From Melioribacter roseus (lineage in GTDB: Bacteria > Bacteroidota > Ignavibacteria > Ignavibacteriales > Melioribacteraceae), in contig DYHC01000109.1 in assembly GCA_020724325.1 (NCBI GenBank), positions 1-6,904 on the forward strand: a stretch of DNA of 6,904 nucleotides, written 5' to 3'. How positions within the stretch are numbered: position 1 is the first letter of the stretch; every line of letters begins with the position of its first letter. Below the pieces are notes generated by a model that searched no databases, was not told where the DNA came from, and was given only the letters and a program-made list of their open reading frames with translations. This document shows positions 5,909 through 6,904 of the stretch, piece by piece. The position numbers and the translations under genes are program-made.

Positions 5909-6889
5909 GTGTTTAATAAAATTTTAATCAAAGGAGCGCGGGAACATAACCTCAAGAATATAGATCTTGAACTTCCGCGGGATTCTTTTGTAGTTATAAC
6001 AGGACTTTCTGGTTCGGGCAAATCCTCATTAGCATTCGATACTATTTACGCTGAAGGGCAAAGAAGATACATTGAATCTCTTTCATCTTATGCGAGACAA
6101 TTTCTTAACATACTTGAGAAACCGGATGTTGATTTAATTGAGGGTTTAAGCCCGGCAATTTCCATTGAGCAAAAATCAACCGCCGGAAATCCCAGGTCTA
6201 CTGTTGGCACTGTAAATGAAATTTATGACTTTCTAAGATTATTATTTGCGCGCGTTGGAAAAGTTTATTGCTATAACTGCGGACGACCTGTTGAGAAGCA
6301 ATCATCAGATCAGATTATCGAAACAATTCTAAATGATTTCGATGATAAAAAAATTCAGTTGCTTGCACCTGTCGTTAGAGGCAGAAAAGGGCATTACAGA
6401 GAACTTTTTCAAGAGATAATTCGTGATGGTTTTCTAAGAGTAAGAGTTGATGGGGAAGTAAAAGAAATAATAGATGACTTTAAAGTTGATAGATATAAAA
6501 CCCATGATATAGAATTAGTTGTTGACAGAATGAAAGTTAACGCTACATCACGTTACAGAATTCGGCAATCTGTTGAAGTTGCATTAAACTATGGAAATGG
6601 GAATCTGATTATTAATGACGGCGGAGAAGATTATTGGTTCAGCAGAAATTTTGCGTGCGCTCATTGCGGAATTGGATTTCAGGAATTAGCTCCCAATTCT
6701 TTCTCTTTTAACTCGCCTTATGGTTCTTGTCCGGATTGTGACGGACTGGGCGAAAAAAAGGAATTAGATATTAACTTAATTATTCCTGACAAAGATAAGT
6801 CAATAAATCAGGAAGGAATAGCTTCACTTGGCAAACCGCGTAATATCTGGTTTTTCAATCAACTTGAATGCATTGCTCAAAAGTACTGA
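5909..6889 (+). CDS. uvrA: UvrA excinuclease ATPase subunit, N-terminal third, ended by an in-frame TGA
   Basis: UvrA is the DNA-damage recognition ATPase of nucleotide excision repair and normally has about 940 residues. Here 326 residues precede a TGA. Visible parts are the opening IKGAREHNLKNIDLELP (7-23), Walker A GLSGSGKSS (32-40), AEGQRRYIESLSSYARQFL (48-66), SPAISIEQKS with the Q-loop Gln88 (81-90), TVGTVNEIYD (98-107), CYNCGRPVEKQ (121-131), the UvrB-binding region (about 131-245) and a four-cysteine zinc module Cys250, Cys253, Cys274, Cys277 (C-x2-C, 20 residues, C-x2-C, as in E. coli UvrA). The start is GTG at 5909: it opens directly on the conserved N-terminus and no in-frame ATG is near. 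After residue 326 (QLECIAQKY) the stop replaces an expected Gly, while the next codons (FNYDT) still fit UvrA. So the gene is probably full-length but interrupted by a nonsense change or read error; signature and second ATPase halves lie outside the window. Confidence 0.95.
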   Translation: MFNKILIKGAREHNLKNIDLELPRDSFVVITGLSGSGKSSLAFDTIYAEGQRRYIESLSSYARQFLNILEKPDVDLIEGLSPAISIEQKSTAGNPRSTVGTVNEIYDFLRLLFARVGKVYCYNCGRPVEKQSSDQIIETILNDFDDKKIQLLAPVVRGRKGHYRELFQEIIRDGFLRVRVDGEVKEIIDDFKVDRYKTHDIELVVDRMKVNATSRYRIRQSVEVALNYGNGNLIINDGGEDYWFSRNFACAHCGIGFQELAPNSFSFNSPYGSCPDCDGLGEKKELDINLIIPDKDKSINQEGIASLGKPRNIWFFNQLECIAQKY

Positions 6890-6904
6890 TTTAATTACGA
6901 TACT
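6887..6904 (+). other. Premature TGA and continuing uvrA reading frame
   Basis: After ...AQKY the frame reads TGA and then F-N-Y-D-T in the same phase up to the window edge. Family members commonly have KYGF-x-LDTP here, so TGA corresponds to a GGA glycine codon changed at one base. Neither of the other two frames continues with UvrA-like residues. Confidence 0.6.

Noticed and set aside
6880..6904. Frameshift at the end of uvrA
   Set aside because: The other two frames give no UvrA-like residues (one stops at once), while the original frame continues FNYDT after the TGA; a nonsense change explains it better.

Overview
The window looks like a piece of chromosome from an AT-rich (low-GC) bacterium, most plausibly of the Bacteroidota/Ignavibacteriota/Chlorobi assemblage. 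I base this on the exported M28 peptidase with a PA insert and an apparent C-terminal PDZ domain, on weak Shine-Dalgarno use, and on a FeoB of the type I associate with anaerobes. The taxonomic guess is inference. No phage, transposon, CRISPR, tRNA or rRNA signal was seen. Coding density is high and no gene-free stretch exceeds 140 bases.

Layout. Six genes lie on the minus strand; in reading order they are a YigZ/IMPACT-family protein (5200-5826), a Fur-family regulator (4613-5062), FeoA (4393-4620), FeoB (2351-4384), a small metallo-beta-lactamase-fold hydrolase (1623-2345) and a secreted M28 zinc peptidase (runs off the left edge from 1574). The N-terminal third of uvrA is on the plus strand from 5909 to the right edge, divergent from yigZ across 82 bases.

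How the genes work together. fur, feoA, feoB and the hydrolase gene form a tight cluster: fur and feoA overlap by 8 bases, feoA and feoB are 8 apart, and feoB and the hydrolase gene are 5 apart. This is a ferrous-iron uptake operon that carries its own likely iron-sensing repressor and ends with an uncharacterised metallohydrolase. The peptidase starts 48 bases after the hydrolase stop with its own good ribosome binding site, and is probably a separate or loosely attached unit. yigZ is separated from fur by 137 bases that contain a weak AT-rich nested inverted repeat.

The main anomaly is at the right end. The uvrA frame is stopped by TGA at 6887-6889, at a position where UvrA proteins normally carry glycine, and the codons after it still read like UvrA. 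It may be a nonsense mutation, a base-call error or, less likely, recoding. The rest is a mostly ordinary housekeeping and iron-transport region; I do not see a clearly new biological system in it.
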